Positions 9,560-18,181 are shown, counted from the stretch's first letter. The stretch: DNA of 64,000 nt from Lachnospiraceae bacterium (GCA_016281335.1 JAEEIK010000036.1:1-64000); one strand, 5' to 3'. Notes: a model not told the origin generated them from the letters alone. A program made the numbers and translations.

Positions 9560-10999
9560 TTATAAAATGAGTCTTATCAATCCCTCCGCATCGGTCGGAA
9601 GGCCTCCGGTCTCTTCCTGCTTCGTCACAACCTCCTCGCCTCTGACCTTCTGCATGCCGTAGCGCAGGAGTATCTCGGAGAGTGTACAGCGTATGGTGGA
9701 ATCCTCGGCGCCGAATTCGACGGCAACCACCGTATGCTTTACTCCGGAGGCATCATAAACTTCAGCCGCGGATACCAGGCAGGCTCCGGCCATATAGGTA
9801 GTGCCGGTCTTTAAGCCCACGCATTCCGGCAGGTTATAGAGCACCGGATTGGTATTCTTTACTTCCCTTGAAAAGCTCTCCAGCCGCGCACTCTTCATCG
9901 AAGTGATCTCGGTGATCTGCGGATAAACCCCGAGTATGTGGCTCACCAGCAGGAACATGTCTTTGGCGCTCATGGTATTCTGCATCTTGGTTGCCGCCAG
10001 GGTATCGGTAAATACCGGCAATCCGTGGCAGTTATAGAAGCGGCAGCCCTCCGAAAGACCGAGTTCCGTCGCCTTTGCATTCATCCTTTCCACGAAAGCT
10101 TCCTCCGTCCCGGCTATATGCATTGCCAGTGTCAGCACGGATTCGTTGCTTGAAGGGAGAAGTGCGCCGGTCAGAAGGTCACGTACTGTTGCCTTCTCTC
10201 CGGCGGTCATTGCTATGACTCCGTCGCCGGTCTTTGAAAGCGCCTCGGCTTCCGGAGGTATGGTCACCTCCTCATCCATGTTAAGCTTTCCGCTGCTTAT
10301 CTCGTCCATAAAAAGCAGATAACTCATCAGTTTCGTGGTACTGGCTATGGCTACCGGCAGGTCCTCCCTGTAAGATGCAAAAACCTCGCCCGTGGTCACA
10401 TCTCCCACCAAAGCTCCGTCCACCTCGCTGAAAAAGCCCTCGGCATTAAGCCTGTCCATGTCCACTGTAAAGGGACTGCCGCTGTCAATATGCAGGGCAT
10501 CCCCCTCGAACCACATATTTGTGTCCAGAAGCATTGCCAGATCGGTAATACTGACAAACAGATCCTGTACACCGCTCCCGTTCTTCCCGGTAAAGCAGGA
10601 ATACTTCAGCATTTCGCCGTTCCTGGACAGCAGATTATTCTTCATGCCGCCTGTTTTGTACGGATCCTCGGCGCCTCCTGCTGCCGTAAAGCGTTCTCCT
10701 TCCCCGCCTCTGGAAACGTAAGCCTCAGCTGTATGTACATCAAAGGTCTGATCGGCATAGGTCACATTAAACTGTCTGCCGCTCCCGTTCATAGCATAAG
10801 CCATATCCCTGAGGGATACATATCTGTTATAAGCATAGGAATAATGGAGTGTTTTGACCACTCCGTTCTGCAGCGCGTCATCCACATATACCGGCAGATC
10901 CTCTATGATCTTATGATCATCCGCTCTTGATGCAAAAACCGGAAGCAGCGCCGCAGCGCATGCGAGAAGTGCCACTAAGCTCTTAAATATCTTTCCCAT
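9560..10999 (-). CDS. D-alanyl-D-alanine carboxypeptidase (DacF/PBP5-like) with N-terminal stalk domain
   Basis: Exported serine carboxypeptidase that trims D-Ala from peptidoglycan stem peptides. The signal peptide (GKIFKSLVALLACAAALLPVFASRA) is followed by an extracellular region (about 35-185) with copper-amine-oxidase-like beta repeats (YVSLRDMAYAM), then the S11 penicillin-binding domain: S-x-x-K in ASTTKLM (Ser about 220), S-x-N in LPSSNES (about 284) and K-T-G in LKTGTTYMAG (about 400). The first in-frame codon is a TTG at 11008; the ATG at 10999 starts the clean signal peptide with a GAGGAG site 11 bases upstream. The gene overlaps the HAD gene by 25 bases. It lacks the C-terminal amphipathic anchor of PBP5. 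Confidence 0.9.
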   Translation of the reverse strand: MGKIFKSLVALLACAAALLPVFASRADDHKIIEDLPVYVDDALQNGVVKTLHYSYAYNRYVSLRDMAYAMNGSGRQFNVTYADQTFDVHTAEAYVSRGGEGERFTAAGGAEDPYKTGGMKNNLLSRNGEMLKYSCFTGKNGSGVQDLFVSITDLAMLLDTNMWFEGDALHIDSGSPFTVDMDRLNAEGFFSEVDGALVGDVTTGEVFASYREDLPVAIASTTKLMSYLLFMDEISSGKLNMDEEVTIPPEAEALSKTGDGVIAMTAGEKATVRDLLTGALLPSSNESVLTLAMHIAGTEEAFVERMNAKATELGLSEGCRFYNCHGLPVFTDTLAATKMQNTMSAKDMFLLVSHILGVYPQITEITSMKSARLESFSREVKNTNPVLYNLPECVGLKTGTTYMAGACLVSAAEVYDASGVKHTVVAVEFGAEDSTIRCTLSEILLRYGMQKVRGEEVVTKQEETGGLPTDAEGLIRLIL

Positions 11000-11628
11000 A
11001 TATCCCAAAGCTCCTCATATACATGATCGCAGTATCTCATATCTTCCTCTTCCGGCTGTGAAAGATCCGGAATAAATATCGTTTCCATTCCCGCGGCCTT
11101 TGCCGAACGGACTCCGTTGGGCGAATCCTCAACGGCAACGGCTTCCCGGGGCTTTACCCCGGCAATTTCACAGGCCTTTAAATATACATCCGGATAGGGT
11201 TTTCCTCTTGATACGCTCTTGGTTGAGATCACCTTGCCCTCATCAAAATACAGTCCGGTATCCTCACTGTAACGTTTTATCCTGGTCAAAGGCGAGGCCG
11301 TAACTATATACCAGTCCGTTCCCTGCTCATCAAGCTTGGCAAGTATCTCTTTGGCGCCTTTTTTGGTCTTTATCGGATTCTCCAGCCTGTAGGCTTCCAT
11401 TAAGCTCTTTCTTTTTTCCCGGATACTGTCGTAATCCTTTTCCCCGTATCTCTCATATAGAAAACTTTTTGCAAGTTCCCTGTCCAGACTCCTCATCTTA
11501 AGGGAATCCGTATAGCTCATTTCATGGCCTGCCGCCTTCATAGCTTCTATCCAAAATCTTGAATAAAGCGGTTCCGTATCTATCAGCACACCGTCCAGGT
11601 CGAAAAAAACTACTTTTGCCTTATCCAT
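10975..11628 (-). CDS. HAD-superfamily hydrolase, beta-phosphoglucomutase-like
   Basis: A 217-aa HAD phosphatase or phosphomutase. Motif I is FFDLDGVLIDTEPL near residue 8, followed by an alpha-helical cap (about 16-85), motif II in VTASPLTR (about 110), then VEDSPNGVRSAKAAGM as motif IV (about 163-178). DxDGVLIDTEP is typical of the beta-phosphoglucomutase/phosphatase group. The adjacent GH13 amylase makes a sugar phosphate a reasonable substrate, but the sequence alone does not settle this. It overlaps both neighbours (dacF-like downstream, anchored protein upstream). Confidence 0.87.
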   Translation of the reverse strand: MDKAKVVFFDLDGVLIDTEPLYSRFWIEAMKAAGHEMSYTDSLKMRSLDRELAKSFLYERYGEKDYDSIREKRKSLMEAYRLENPIKTKKGAKEILAKLDEQGTDWYIVTASPLTRIKRYSEDTGLYFDEGKVISTKSVSRGKPYPDVYLKACEIAGVKPREAVAVEDSPNGVRSAKAAGMETIFIPDLSQPEEEDMRYCDHVYEELWDIWERYLRA

Positions 11629-12278
11629 ACACGCATTTCTCCCTCCGGCAGAGTTATCGCCAGCACGCTTTCGGATGCGGCATAAGCCGCTTCACTGCCA
11701 TCCAGTATAAGCTTTCCTTTATCGGTCTCAAAGCGTCCTTCCTTTTCATATGCCTGTTTCAGTTCGGATATATCCGGCACCAGAGCAGGTCCGTATTCAG
11801 CCATATAGGAATCTATGCTCATACCGATTTTTTCTTCGATCCGTTCCCTTGCCGCATCCCTGTCATACTCACCCTCTCCCGCAGCTTTAAGTCTCAGGAT
11901 TGCAAGCTCGGTAAAGGCATCGGCCAGGCTTCGTTGCGCTGTCTGCTGCGCAGCTTTAACACTCTCTTCATCAAGGCTTATGCTGTAGCTTCCTTCTTCC
12001 TTTACCGTCAATATCAGTCTGATATTGATAGCATTAAGCAGGGCTGACATATCTACCTGATCACCCATTACAGCGCCCTTTAGCCATTCCTGCCCCCTGC
12101 CGGCAGCCCCATCTGTCATATCAACTTCATAAATATAGCTTCCGGGCAGAAAGCTCTCCTGCAGCGGCCTTTTGTTTCTTAACCATAATAATGCAATAAC
12201 ACCCCCTCCCGCCAATATCAGCAGGAAGAGGGTGTTTAAGACAATCCTCTTGATCCTTCTTCTTTTTCTCTTATTCAT
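11610..12278 (-). CDS. Membrane-anchored extracellular protein, unknown
   Basis: A 222-aa protein with a strongly basic N-terminus (NKRKRRRIKR), one membrane helix (about residues 11-31) and an exported domain of about 190 residues. The domain is rich in acidic residues and in Ala/Glu helices (AAQQTAQRSLADAFTELAILRLKAAGEGEYD). I do not recognise a family. The ATG at 12278 forms an ATGA overlap with the amylase stop, and its 3' end overlaps the HAD gene by 19 bases, so it is the second gene of the amylase operon. A role in envelope biology is suggested by the export and by the D,D-carboxypeptidase two genes downstream. Confidence 0.8.
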   Translation of the reverse strand: MNKRKRRRIKRIVLNTLFLLILAGGGVIALLWLRNKRPLQESFLPGSYIYEVDMTDGAAGRGQEWLKGAVMGDQVDMSALLNAINIRLILTVKEEGSYSISLDEESVKAAQQTAQRSLADAFTELAILRLKAAGEGEYDRDAARERIEEKIGMSIDSYMAEYGPALVPDISELKQAYEKEGRFETDKGKLILDGSEAAYAASESVLAITLPEGEMRVWIRQK

Positions 12279-13588
12279 CTTTCCATTTTCCAGAACTGCG
12301 CACTGTAGGGAGGCAGCTCACTGCCGCCGCCGAAATCATGCATATTGCCGCTGATCAGATCCAGCGCCTGGCCGCAGCCTGCATCAAAATGTGCCGTAAA
12401 TGGCGCAGAATCCATATTTATGGCCACCAGCACTCTTTCATCATCGCATTTTCTCTCGAAAATACACTGCTTATTCTGAAGCAGCACATTCCTCATGCCG
12501 CCGTAATTCAGGGCCTTGCTGTTCTTCTTGGCCTCCGTGAGCTTCGCTATGTAGTCCGTCAGAGCGTTCCATTCAGGCTTGTCAAAACATGCTCTGAGCG
12601 CGGGATCTCCCTGACTCTTGTCCGCTCTGGTTCCCCACTCACTGCCGTAATAAACGCAGGGGATGCCCGGCATGCCGTATACCATTGCATATACTAAAGG
12701 CAGGCAGTTTTCATCCTGTATAATGGAAGCTATACGGCTCACATCATGATTATCAGCAAATGAAAGCAGATGCGCGCCGCGGCATACGGTCCAGTCTTCC
12801 GGTCCGAAAAGCCTCATAAGCGAATGCACTATCTCGAACATATTGCCGGAATTGAAAGCAGAATGAATGCCTTTATAGCACTGGTAATTGGTAAGGGAAT
12901 GCAGATGCATCTCATTCAGCATCCTGCCATACTCACCATGCAATACCTCTCCTAAAAGGAAGAAATCCTGCTTAGCGGAATCGGTGTGTTCCCTGAGGCG
13001 TCTTAAGAATTCATGGTCAAGGCAATAAGCCACGTCAAGTCTCAGGCCGTCTATGTCAAATTCCTTTATCCAGCCGTCCACTGCCGAGAAGATATGCTGT
13101 ATCACGTCTTCATTATGAAGATTCAGCTTGACCAGGTCATAGTTTCCTTCCCAGCCTTCATACCACAGACCGTCATTATAATTGGAATTGCCTCCGAAAT
13201 CTATGCGCGCAAACCAATTTACATAAGGAGATGCCTCCCTGTTCTTAAGCACATCCTGAAAAGCCCAGAAACCGCGTCCCACATGGTTGAACACGCCGTC
13301 CAGCACTACTTTTATACCTTCTTTATGAAGTTCCTCACAGACTTTGGCAAAATCAGCGTTGCTGCCAAGTCTGGTGTCGATCTTTGTATAATCCCTGGTA
13401 TTGTACCCATGGGTATCCGATTCGAACACCGGCGAAAAGTATATTGCATTAGCCCCCAGTTTCTTAATATGAGGTATCCAGTCAATAACCTTCAGTATCC
13501 TTGATTCTGCAACCCCGTCATTTTCAAATGGTGCCCCGCAGAATCCCAGCGGATATATCTGATAAAAAACACTTTCGTAAGCCCACAT
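12275..13588 (-). CDS. GH13 alpha-amylase-family enzyme, intracellular
   Basis: A 437-aa glycoside hydrolase of family 13 without signal peptide, so it acts in the cytoplasm on short alpha-glucans. The conserved regions are all visible: region I DGVFNHVG, region II DGLRLDVAY (nucleophile Asp), region III LLGEVLHGEYG (acid/base Glu) and region IV FADNHDVSR (transition-state Asp). It is compact, lacking the N-terminal CBM34 of neopullulanases. The ATG has an AAAGGAG site. A promoter lies just upstream (13634-13662), and the next three genes overlap or follow closely, so it heads a four-gene operon. Exact specificity (maltodextrin glucosidase or amylase) is not resolvable. Confidence 0.9.
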   Translation of the reverse strand: MWAYESVFYQIYPLGFCGAPFENDGVAESRILKVIDWIPHIKKLGANAIYFSPVFESDTHGYNTRDYTKIDTRLGSNADFAKVCEELHKEGIKVVLDGVFNHVGRGFWAFQDVLKNREASPYVNWFARIDFGGNSNYNDGLWYEGWEGNYDLVKLNLHNEDVIQHIFSAVDGWIKEFDIDGLRLDVAYCLDHEFLRRLREHTDSAKQDFFLLGEVLHGEYGRMLNEMHLHSLTNYQCYKGIHSAFNSGNMFEIVHSLMRLFGPEDWTVCRGAHLLSFADNHDVSRIASIIQDENCLPLVYAMVYGMPGIPCVYYGSEWGTRADKSQGDPALRACFDKPEWNALTDYIAKLTEAKKNSKALNYGGMRNVLLQNKQCIFERKCDDERVLVAINMDSAPFTAHFDAGCGQALDLISGNMHDFGGGSELPPYSAQFWKMER

Positions 13589-13633
13589 CCTTTTGTTCTC
13601 CTTTGTGCATGTTTAATAAATTCTTACCATGTT

Positions 13634-13662
13634 ATTCTAGCAAATTTCCATCTATCCCGCAA
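13634..13662 (-). promoter_or_regulatory. Promoter of the amylase operon
   Basis: Minus-strand TTGCGG (13657-13662), 17-base spacer, TAGAAT (13634-13639). It lies between the helicase gene end and the amylase ribosome site. Confidence 0.7.
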
Positions 13663-13673
13663 GTATTTCCTTA

Positions 13674-16226
13674 TCAAAACCAGAAGCCCTCAAGCGCAGC
13701 ATTGAGATTCCTGCTTCCGACCACCGAAAAACCGCTCCATTCTCTCGGAAACATCCTCTGATATGACCTGTCCAGGAAGCGCTCATCCATAAGAAGCACT
13801 ATACCCTTATCCTCTTCCGTTCTTATCACTCTTCCGGCAGCCTGCAATACCCTGTTCATTCCGGGTATCCTGTAGGCATAATCAAAACCTTTCTCGCCGA
13901 AGAACTCTTTAATGACCTCTTTTTCGAAACCTACCATCGGCATGCCCGTCCCTATGATGATGCTTCCTATCAGCGCATCCTCTCTCAGATCTATGCCCTC
14001 TGAAAAAATGCCACCCAAAACGCAAAATCCCACAAGAATTTTTGTCAAATCCTGATTTAACCCATCTGAAATAGCGTTTTCGGGTGACATAAATCGTGAC
14101 AAAAATGATTCACGTTCTTCTTCGCTCATCTTCTCCTTCTGCAAAAGACACTCAATTTCTTCATTTTGAATCAAAAGTTTCTCAAAAGCGGCATAGAGCT
14201 TTTCCATGTAAGCAAAGGATGGTGAAAACACGATATAATTTCCCGGATTGACCTGTATCGTCTCGTATATGTGCATGGCCATATTGAGATACATATGCTC
14301 GCTTCTTTTACTGTACTTGCTGGTCACCTCACGGTCTACAAATACGCCTAATCTGCTTTTGTCAAATGCAGATTTAGCATACGCTTCGTAGTCATTTTCA
14401 TTCCCGCCCAACAGTCTTTTAAAGTACTGTATAGGGAGCAAAGTTGCCGAAAAAAAGACCGCACTTACCCCCCTTTTCACACACTCTTCCAGGTTCTTTC
14501 CGGGGTTCACGCAGAACAAACGAATCAAAAAATGATTCTCTTCATTCAATTTGGCATATATTCTGTAGTTCTCATCCAGGCGTTCAAAGATAAGAAGAAA
14601 GTGTCCGAGCTTAAACCAGAATTCAAGAAGTTCTTCACGAAGGCCTGTATTTTCCTCTTCATCAAGAAACTGCATGCAGGAGGTGTTCAGTGCCTCAACG
14701 TAACCGACAAAGGTATCGACTTCGTCAAGGATCCTGGCATTTTCAGTCTCACGTTTTATCTTAAGCATCTCTCTGTTGCATTTATCCAGGTTTCTTATCA
14801 GTTTGGGTATCAGCGGCAGTCCCTTGACGAGCCTGTTCTTTCCGCCTTTCTTCCTTTCTTTATCCGGAGTTTCTCCTTCCCCGGCAAGAGACAGCATCGA
14901 GTGTTCCAGCAGTCTTTTCATCTCAAGGAAATCTTCCTTAATAAGTTCAGCGCTGTACATCTCCCTTCCGCGATCCACCAGATTGTGGGCCTCGTCTATC
15001 AGGAACACTGCCCCGCTGTTTCCACCGTCCCCGAAAAATCTCCTTAAATAGACGTGCGGATCAAATACATAATTATAATCACATATAATAAGATCGGAAA
15101 AAAGGCAGAGATCGAGGCTGAATTCGAAAGGGCAGATCTTATGTTCAGCCGCCACCCTGCTTATGGTCTCCCTGTCAAGTTCATCATAGAGAGTCAGTGC
15201 CTCATATATGGCATCATTAACTCTGTCAAAATGTCCCTTTGCCAGACTGCAGCTGTCCGGATTGCAATCGGTCTTATCATTTGCGCAGATCTTTTCCTTC
15301 GCCGTTATCACCGTTGCCTTCAGTTTCAGACCGTTCTTTCTTAAAATATCCAGTGTATTCTCCGCAACAGCCCTGGTTATGGTCCTGGCCGTCAGATAAA
15401 AGATCCTGTCCGTTTTACCCTCTCCCATGGTCTTCAAAGCCGGGAATATCGTGGAAATCGTTTTCCCTACTCCTGTAGGCGCTTCGAGAAACAGCTTCTT
15501 TTTCTCACTTATAGTCTGGTAAACATAGCTCACCAGCTGCTTCTGCCCTTCCCTGTATTCAAAGGGAAACTGCATCTCCTCTATAGACTTCTGCCTCAGC
15601 TGATGCCATTCAAAATTCCTGTCCGCCCATTTCTCATAATCCTTCATGAGCTTTTCAAACCAGTCTTTTATCTCTTCAAAACTGTATTCTTCGAAGAAAT
15701 ACTTAAGTTCCTCTGTCTCAACATTGCAGTAAGTCATCCTCACTCTGATAAACGGAAGCTTATTTCGAAGCGCATAGATAAAGGCATATACCTTTGCCTG
15801 AGCCAGATGAACCGGCACCGGTTCCTTGATCCTCTCAAGTTTACTATGAACAGTCTTTATCTCATCTATTGTTATCTGCGGGAATTCTTCATTTATCAAA
15901 TACTGATTTAACGAAATCTGATTAGCCGTAAGGCTCGGTTCTTCCGTTTTTGAATTACTTTCGTCAATGATCCCGTCTGCTCTTCCTTCTATATGAACAA
16001 CGTAATCATCACATATATGGTCATATTTCAGCATTACTTCAGCCGTATAACCTTCTCCCATGCTCCGCTGGATGATCCTGTGCAGCCTGCTCCCTTCCTG
16101 CATGGCCTTCTCCGGCGAAACAGTCCTTCTGTTATCTATATCTCCTGAACGAAAAATAAACTCCACCAGCTCTCTCACCGAAAGGCTGATCAGATATTTC
16201 TCCTTTTTCTCCTCATTAGCGCTCAT
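13674..16226 (-). CDS. ATP-dependent DNA helicase, DinG/XPD (Rad3) family
   Basis: Superfamily 2 Fe-S helicase, probably acting in DNA repair. After the N-terminal ISLSVRELVEFIFRSGDID and a PD-(D/E)xK-like segment (DEIKTVHSKLERI, about 125-140) come motif I EAPTGVGKT (about 250), a four-Cys cluster region (C...C...CSLAKG), DEAH box FLIDEAHNLVD and motif VI QAAGRVIRT near the C-terminus. The frame is open back to a GTG at 16307, but family proteins begin at the SVRELVEF segment, so ATG 16226 is preferred. This start lacks a Shine-Dalgarno; TTGCAG-17-TATTAT ends six bases upstream, which would give a leaderless message. The fused nuclease-like N-terminus is common in Clostridia. Confidence 0.88.
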   Translation of the reverse strand: MSANEEKKEKYLISLSVRELVEFIFRSGDIDNRRTVSPEKAMQEGSRLHRIIQRSMGEGYTAEVMLKYDHICDDYVVHIEGRADGIIDESNSKTEEPSLTANQISLNQYLINEEFPQITIDEIKTVHSKLERIKEPVPVHLAQAKVYAFIYALRNKLPFIRVRMTYCNVETEELKYFFEEYSFEEIKDWFEKLMKDYEKWADRNFEWHQLRQKSIEEMQFPFEYREGQKQLVSYVYQTISEKKKLFLEAPTGVGKTISTIFPALKTMGEGKTDRIFYLTARTITRAVAENTLDILRKNGLKLKATVITAKEKICANDKTDCNPDSCSLAKGHFDRVNDAIYEALTLYDELDRETISRVAAEHKICPFEFSLDLCLFSDLIICDYNYVFDPHVYLRRFFGDGGNSGAVFLIDEAHNLVDRGREMYSAELIKEDFLEMKRLLEHSMLSLAGEGETPDKERKKGGKNRLVKGLPLIPKLIRNLDKCNREMLKIKRETENARILDEVDTFVGYVEALNTSCMQFLDEEENTGLREELLEFWFKLGHFLLIFERLDENYRIYAKLNEENHFLIRLFCVNPGKNLEECVKRGVSAVFFSATLLPIQYFKRLLGGNENDYEAYAKSAFDKSRLGVFVDREVTSKYSKRSEHMYLNMAMHIYETIQVNPGNYIVFSPSFAYMEKLYAAFEKLLIQNEEIECLLQKEKMSEEERESFLSRFMSPENAISDGLNQDLTKILVGFCVLGGIFSEGIDLREDALIGSIIIGTGMPMVGFEKEVIKEFFGEKGFDYAYRIPGMNRVLQAAGRVIRTEEDKGIVLLMDERFLDRSYQRMFPREWSGFSVVGSRNLNAALEGFWF

Positions 16227-16232
16227 GTCAAC

Positions 16233-16261
16233 ATAATAGCACCAGAACATACATTCTGCAA
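16233..16261 (-). promoter_or_regulatory. Promoter placed for a leaderless helicase transcript
   Basis: -35 TTGCAG (16256-16261), 17-base spacer, -10 TATTAT (16233-16238), then six bases to the ATG at 16226. No ribosome site can fit between. Confidence 0.5.
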
Positions 16262-16328
16262 GCATATTTTGTAGCTGTCCGTTCCGGTCAACTACTAAAT
16301 ATTCCACACTTCTCTTACATACGCGGCG

Positions 16329-16374
16329 CCAAACACGATGACAGGGCTGACTAAGCCCTGTTTCATCGTTTTGG
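16329..16374. repeat. 46-bp hairpin upstream of the helicase gene
   Basis: CCAAA-ACGATG-CAGGGCT pairs with AGCCCTG-CATCGT-TTTGG around a four-base loop, with two or three mismatches. There is no U-tract on either strand, so it is not an ordinary terminator. It sits about 100 bases before the helicase start. Confidence 0.7.
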
Positions 16375-16846
16375 CTCCGCTTATTCTTCGAAAAAGACTA
16401 TTAGTGTATATATAAAAATATTACGTAATATGCTTATGCACTCTCGTTATGTAAACCATATTTATGCACAATATATTATGTAAACTATTATATTATGTAT
16501 ACCAAATATAAACTATTTTACATACGCTGCAAAAACCGCTAATAATTCATTTATGTAAACTATCTTTTACATTTAATATTTATTTTATGTAAACTATTAC
16601 TATTGCTATATATTCCAGATTTATACATAATTACTCTATTTTTATATATTTATTAAATTATGTATTATCATTAATTCCATAATCATTAGTCGTACCGCAA
16701 TATCTTCGTTTGATCTTGCTAATAAATTATATATTATGTTAACTTTCTACTTAATAGGCTCTATCTCTCTCCATTTATCTTATGTAAACTGTTTTGTAAA
16801 CCACTTATATTTTCCTGTGCATGACTTCTACTCTCGATATACTCGA
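16375..16846. repeat. AT-rich non-coding stretch with TTATGTAAAC repeats
   Basis: About 470 bases with far higher A+T than the neighbouring genes and no sizeable frame. The decamer TTATGTAAAC occurs exactly at 16447, 16476, 16551, 16585 and 16780, with a near copy TTTTGTAAAC at 16792; several are followed by TATT. TTATGCACA (16462-16470), an exact match to the DnaA box consensus, and TTATGCACT (16434-16442) are also present. There is no initiator gene next to it. The function is unknown. Confidence 0.75.
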
Positions 16847-16979
16847 ACAGCATATATTTCTCACTAAGTCGCCCCTGTTTCGCCGTCGGTGCTTAACGAG
16901 ACAATTTAATTGTCGAGTTTAGCACCGTTACGAGCGAAACCGGAGCGGGAGCGTGGCGACGTGTGAAAATATATGCTGT
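16847..16979. repeat. Nested palindromic element, copy A
   Basis: Outer arms 16847-16864 and 16961-16979 pair, then GTCGCC (16868) with GGCGAC (16955), then the core CGGTGCTTAACGAG (16887-16900) with CGAGTTTAGCACCG (16914-16927). The core and about 40 bases after it are shared with copy B at 20721; the outer arms are not. It lies just past the PII terminator. Confidence 0.75.
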
Positions 16980-16987
16980 GAGTTACA

Positions 16988-17020
16988 CGAAAAAAAACCA
17001 TGCATCGAAATGCATGGTTT
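16988..17020 (-). terminator. Rho-independent terminator of the PII gene
   Basis: On the minus strand AAACCATGCAT, a TTCG loop and ATGCATGGTTT are followed by eight T. It lies 37 bases after the PII stop codon. Confidence 0.9.
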
Positions 17021-17056
17021 ACAAAACAAGATTATGTCAGCTGAAATGGAGGGGGA

Positions 17057-17392
17057 TCAGAGCGCTCCTTTGCCGCGTTCTCCGGTACGGATACGGATAG
17101 CATCCTCAACATTGATCACAAAGATCTTACCGTCACCGTAATTGCCGGTCCTTATTCCTTTAGATATTTTCTCTATCAGAGTTCCCGCTATGGAAGCATC
17201 AACAACAGTTTCAACTTTTATCATGGGCAGGAGCTGCACAGCCTTTTCCGGCTCATAATCCTCATAATGTCCTTTCTGGTTTCCGTACCCTTCCATATGG
17301 AGTATATTCAGTCCCGTAACACCAAATTCCTCAAGGATAGCCCTCAGCTCATTAAGTTTCTCGGTTCTGGTGATGATCTCCAGTTTTTTCAT
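17057..17392 (-). CDS. PII nitrogen regulatory protein
   Basis: A 111-aa GlnB/GlnK-type signal protein that senses ATP/ADP and 2-oxoglutarate and binds ammonium transporters or enzymes. The T-loop region reads GYGNQKGHYEDYEPEKAVQLLP with the conserved QKGH and tyrosines; the B-loop region GKIFVINVEDAIRIRTGERG is intact. It lacks neighbouring amtB, so the partner is not given by context. It follows the DUF2812 gene by 15 bases and ends in a strong terminator. The position in a two-gene unit with a DUF2812 protein is unusual. glnA lies in the same window about 19 kb away. Confidence 0.93.
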   Translation of the reverse strand: MKKLEIITRTEKLNELRAILEEFGVTGLNILHMEGYGNQKGHYEDYEPEKAVQLLPMIKVETVVDASIAGTLIEKISKGIRTGNYGDGKIFVINVEDAIRIRTGERGKGAL

Positions 17393-17407
17393 AATAAACC
17401 TCCCTAT

Positions 17408-18058
17408 TTATTCTTCATCTATATTAATATATTCTTTGTCCTGTTCATTTTCGGCCGCCTTCTTTAAGGCTTCCTTCTTTTTTCTGAATTCCAGATCCCT
17501 GTCAAGGCTTTCTTTCTTCTTACCTGCTTCCCTGAACAGTTTATATGCCATTATGCCAAAGAAAGCGGTAAACGGAATCTGAAGGAATGCCAACAGACCG
17601 TATATAAGATCATGCTTCTCGGGCATAGCATTGGCATGTTCTTTGTAGATCAGGAAAAGATACCCTGCAAATAACAGAAGCATCAGGAGAGCAAGTATCA
17701 CAAATACCACTCCCATTTTAATGCAGTGGCTGCGAATGCACCTGATATCTGCGAAATCTGCAGGTCTGTCACCCTTATCATAGACCTTCTTCCATATATG
17801 GCAGTTTAAGACCTGTCCCATATATTCCCAATCCTGATCTATCAGAGTCTTCATGTACATATGCTTCTGAAGACCAGTCACATCCACCACATATCTGACA
17901 TATTCGCCTCTGCTTTCGGCAAACTTAAGGTACAAAAGTCCGCTTTGAGACAAAGGCTCAAGTATATATCCGTCAGATGCCATCTCTTCAAGAAAAAACT
18001 CCATGTCGGAAGGCGCAATATGCTTAAATGCCGCAAAATACTTCTTTATAAAAGCCAT
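17408..18058 (-). CDS. DUF2812-type membrane protein
   Basis: A 216-aa protein with a cytoplasmic N-terminal domain (about 1-115, typical DUF2812 pattern with FLEEMASDGYILE and GLLYLKFAE), then two membrane helices (about 120-145 and 160-182) and a basic coiled-coil tail rich in Lys and Glu. DUF2812 proteins often sit beside PadR regulators; none is present here. It heads a two-gene unit with PII, with a strong promoter (18090-18118) and AAGGAGGGGG before the ATG. The function is unknown. Confidence 0.8.
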   Translation of the reverse strand: MAFIKKYFAAFKHIAPSDMEFFLEEMASDGYILEPLSQSGLLYLKFAESRGEYVRYVVDVTGLQKHMYMKTLIDQDWEYMGQVLNCHIWKKVYDKGDRPADFADIRCIRSHCIKMGVVFVILALLMLLLFAGYLFLIYKEHANAMPEKHDLIYGLLAFLQIPFTAFFGIMAYKLFREAGKKKESLDRDLEFRKKKEALKKAAENEQDKEYINIDEE

Positions 18059-18089
18059 ATTCCCCCTCCTTCTCTGATCATTCCATGAT

Positions 18090-18118
18090 ATTATACAAGA
18101 TTCTTTTCCGTATCACAA
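18090..18118 (-). promoter_or_regulatory. Promoter of the DUF2812-PII unit
   Basis: Minus-strand TTGTGA (18113-18118), 17-base spacer, TATAAT (18090-18095). Confidence 0.75.
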
Positions 18119-18170
18119 GTATCAATAATAAATATCCTTCGTATATTTTTTTACAAAACCTGCTGCCTAA

Positions 18171-18181
18171 TGTGGTATAAT
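18171..18181 (+). promoter_or_regulatory. Extended -10 promoter of the ABC exporter genes
   Basis: TGTGGTATAAT gives a perfect TATAAT with a TG dinucleotide one base upstream; TTACAA is present 19 bases before. The leader to the ATG at 18267 is about 80 bases and contains a spaced GTTCA/TGAAC inverted pair (about 18213 and 18240). Confidence 0.65.

Noticed and set aside
16434-16801. Chromosomal or plasmid replication origin
   Set aside because: Only one exact DnaA box and no dnaA, dnaN or rep gene nearby; kept as an unexplained repeat region.
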